Shown here: in pieces, positions 63,499-64,000 of the stretch
How the letters are laid out: the number at the start of each line of letters is the position of its first letter
How positions within the stretch are numbered: position 1 is the first letter of the stretch
From: Paucimonas lemoignei
GTDB taxonomy: Bacteria; Pseudomonadota; Gammaproteobacteria; Pseudomonadales; Pseudomonadaceae
NCBI GenBank assembly: GCA_900475325.1
Contig: LS483371.1
Span: forward strand, 4,898,001-4,962,000
Length of the DNA: 64,000 nucleotides
Direction: 5' to 3'
Made by a program: the position numbers and the translations under genes
The notes under the pieces: generated by a model
What the model was told of the DNA's origin: nothing
Database searches by the model: none
The model's input: only the letters and a program-made list of their open reading frames with translations

Positions 63499-64000
63499 CT
63501 ACAGGCTGAATGCCTTGGCCAGCGCGGCGCGGCCTTTGGCGGTGACGTTCAAGGCCCGTGAATCGAGCTGCCGGGTTACCCAGCCGCGCTTGAGCATCAG
63601 GTCGAGCAGGGCCGCTCCCAGTGCGCCGCCGATGTGCGGCGCACGCTCGCTCCAGTCCATGCACGGATAAGCCAGGCGTCTGCGCTGGCCTTTAATGGCG
63701 TCCACGTCCACGCCCAGCTCAATCAGCGATTGCACGCCGTGGTCGGTGATCACGTAGTCCCTGCCCTGCGACTCGATGCAGCCCGCTTGCAGCAGCACAT
63801 CGTGAAACCTGACCGCGACCTCGCCTGCGCAATGGTCGTAGCAGGTCCGCGCGTGACGCAGCGCAGCCGGGGTACTGGGCTGGAATGGGCTGACGCGCTG
63901 TTCGGTGATCGACAGCAATGACTCCAGCGCCCGCGCCACCCGGCTGTTTGCCAGCCGATAATAGCGGTGCCGCCCTTGCACGATCTGCTCGACCAGCCCG
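63499..64000 (-). CDS. ArsR-family transcriptional regulator, C-terminal part (runs off right edge)
   Basis: The visible 166 codons stay open to the window edge. They include VEQIVQGRHRYYRLANSRVA, the end of a winged helix as in ArsR/SmtB regulators, and then a long C-terminal domain (HARTCYDHCAGEVAVRFHDV). The N-terminal helix-turn-helix is outside. The cysteine/histidine content of the visible part (RTCYDHCAGE) could bind metal, but the family also contains non-metal sensors. Confidence 0.8.
   Translation of the reverse strand, partial: GLVEQIVQGRHRYYRLANSRVARALESLLSITEQRVSPFQPSTPAALRHARTCYDHCAGEVAVRFHDVLLQAGCIESQGRDYVITDHGVQSLIELGVDVDAIKGQRRRLAYPCMDWSERAPHIGGALGAALLDLMLKRGWVTRQLDSRALNVTAKGRAALAKAFSL

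Overview
The window reads as a chromosomal segment of a fluorescent-group Pseudomonas (P. fluorescens/P. syringae-like gammaproteobacterium). Three things point there: the conserved block hemA / TPR lipoprotein / lolB / ispE / tRNA-Gln / prs / rplY / pth / ychF; the many Pseudomonas-type extragenic hairpins with GAATTCATTC, GCTTGCTC, GCTGCCGAAGGC and GGCTTTAGCC arms; and high-GC codon use. No phage, conjugation or CRISPR genes are visible.

Layout. 1-7.5 kb: housekeeping core (tetrapyrrole start, lipoprotein sorting, isoprenoid, PRPP, ribosome rescue). 7.6-10.3 kb: a CPG2-like glutamate carboxypeptidase, an XRE/MmyB-type regulator and a DUF2834 membrane protein. 10.6-24.4 kb: a complete nitrate/nitrite assimilation locus, with nirBD on the minus strand and, on the plus strand, a nitrate reductase fused to a CysJ-like flavoprotein, nasS, nasT, a nitrate transporter, a PP2C-kinase fusion and the siroheme methyltransferase. 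24.5-31.9 kb: a LysR-controlled dehydrogenase / aldehyde dehydrogenase / amidohydrolase operon, then L-serine dehydratase with a divergent LysR regulator. 32.3-39.3 kb: an orphan type VI secretion effector of VasX type followed by three tandem near-identical membrane proteins, best read as immunity genes. 39.4-45 kb: DUF3100 transporter-like protein, chemoreceptor, tRNA-Met, DUF1652, P-loop kinase. 45.6-49.5 kb: three-subunit gluconate 2-dehydrogenase type complex. 49.8-57.2 kb: a TonB receptor, a YcaC-like hydrolase and a FecI/FecR/receptor iron-signalling cassette. 57.4-64 kb: miscellaneous single genes.

How the genes work together. The most coherent system is the nitrate locus. Each of its three transcripts (nirBD, nasA-nasST, transporter-kinase-cobA) begins with a GG-N10-GC sigma-54 promoter. 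This is followed by two small RNA hairpins with six-base loops of the form AACGRC and AAAGRC, and then by an intrinsic terminator whose 5' arm overlaps the second hairpin. That is the architecture recognised by ANTAR antiterminators, and NasT, encoded in the same locus, is one. The locus therefore carries its own regulator and all three of its apparent RNA targets.

The most accessory-looking region is the effector/immunity island at 32.3-39.3 kb. It is bracketed by an 18-bp direct repeat that forms half of a terminator hairpin on each side. Its three immunity-like paralogues keep near-identical ends but differ sharply in the central membrane segments. Signs of decay or rearrangement elsewhere include a duplicated 3' tail of the carboxypeptidase gene, a one-base frameshift in a PH-domain gene, and a short frameshifted remnant near 45.5 kb.
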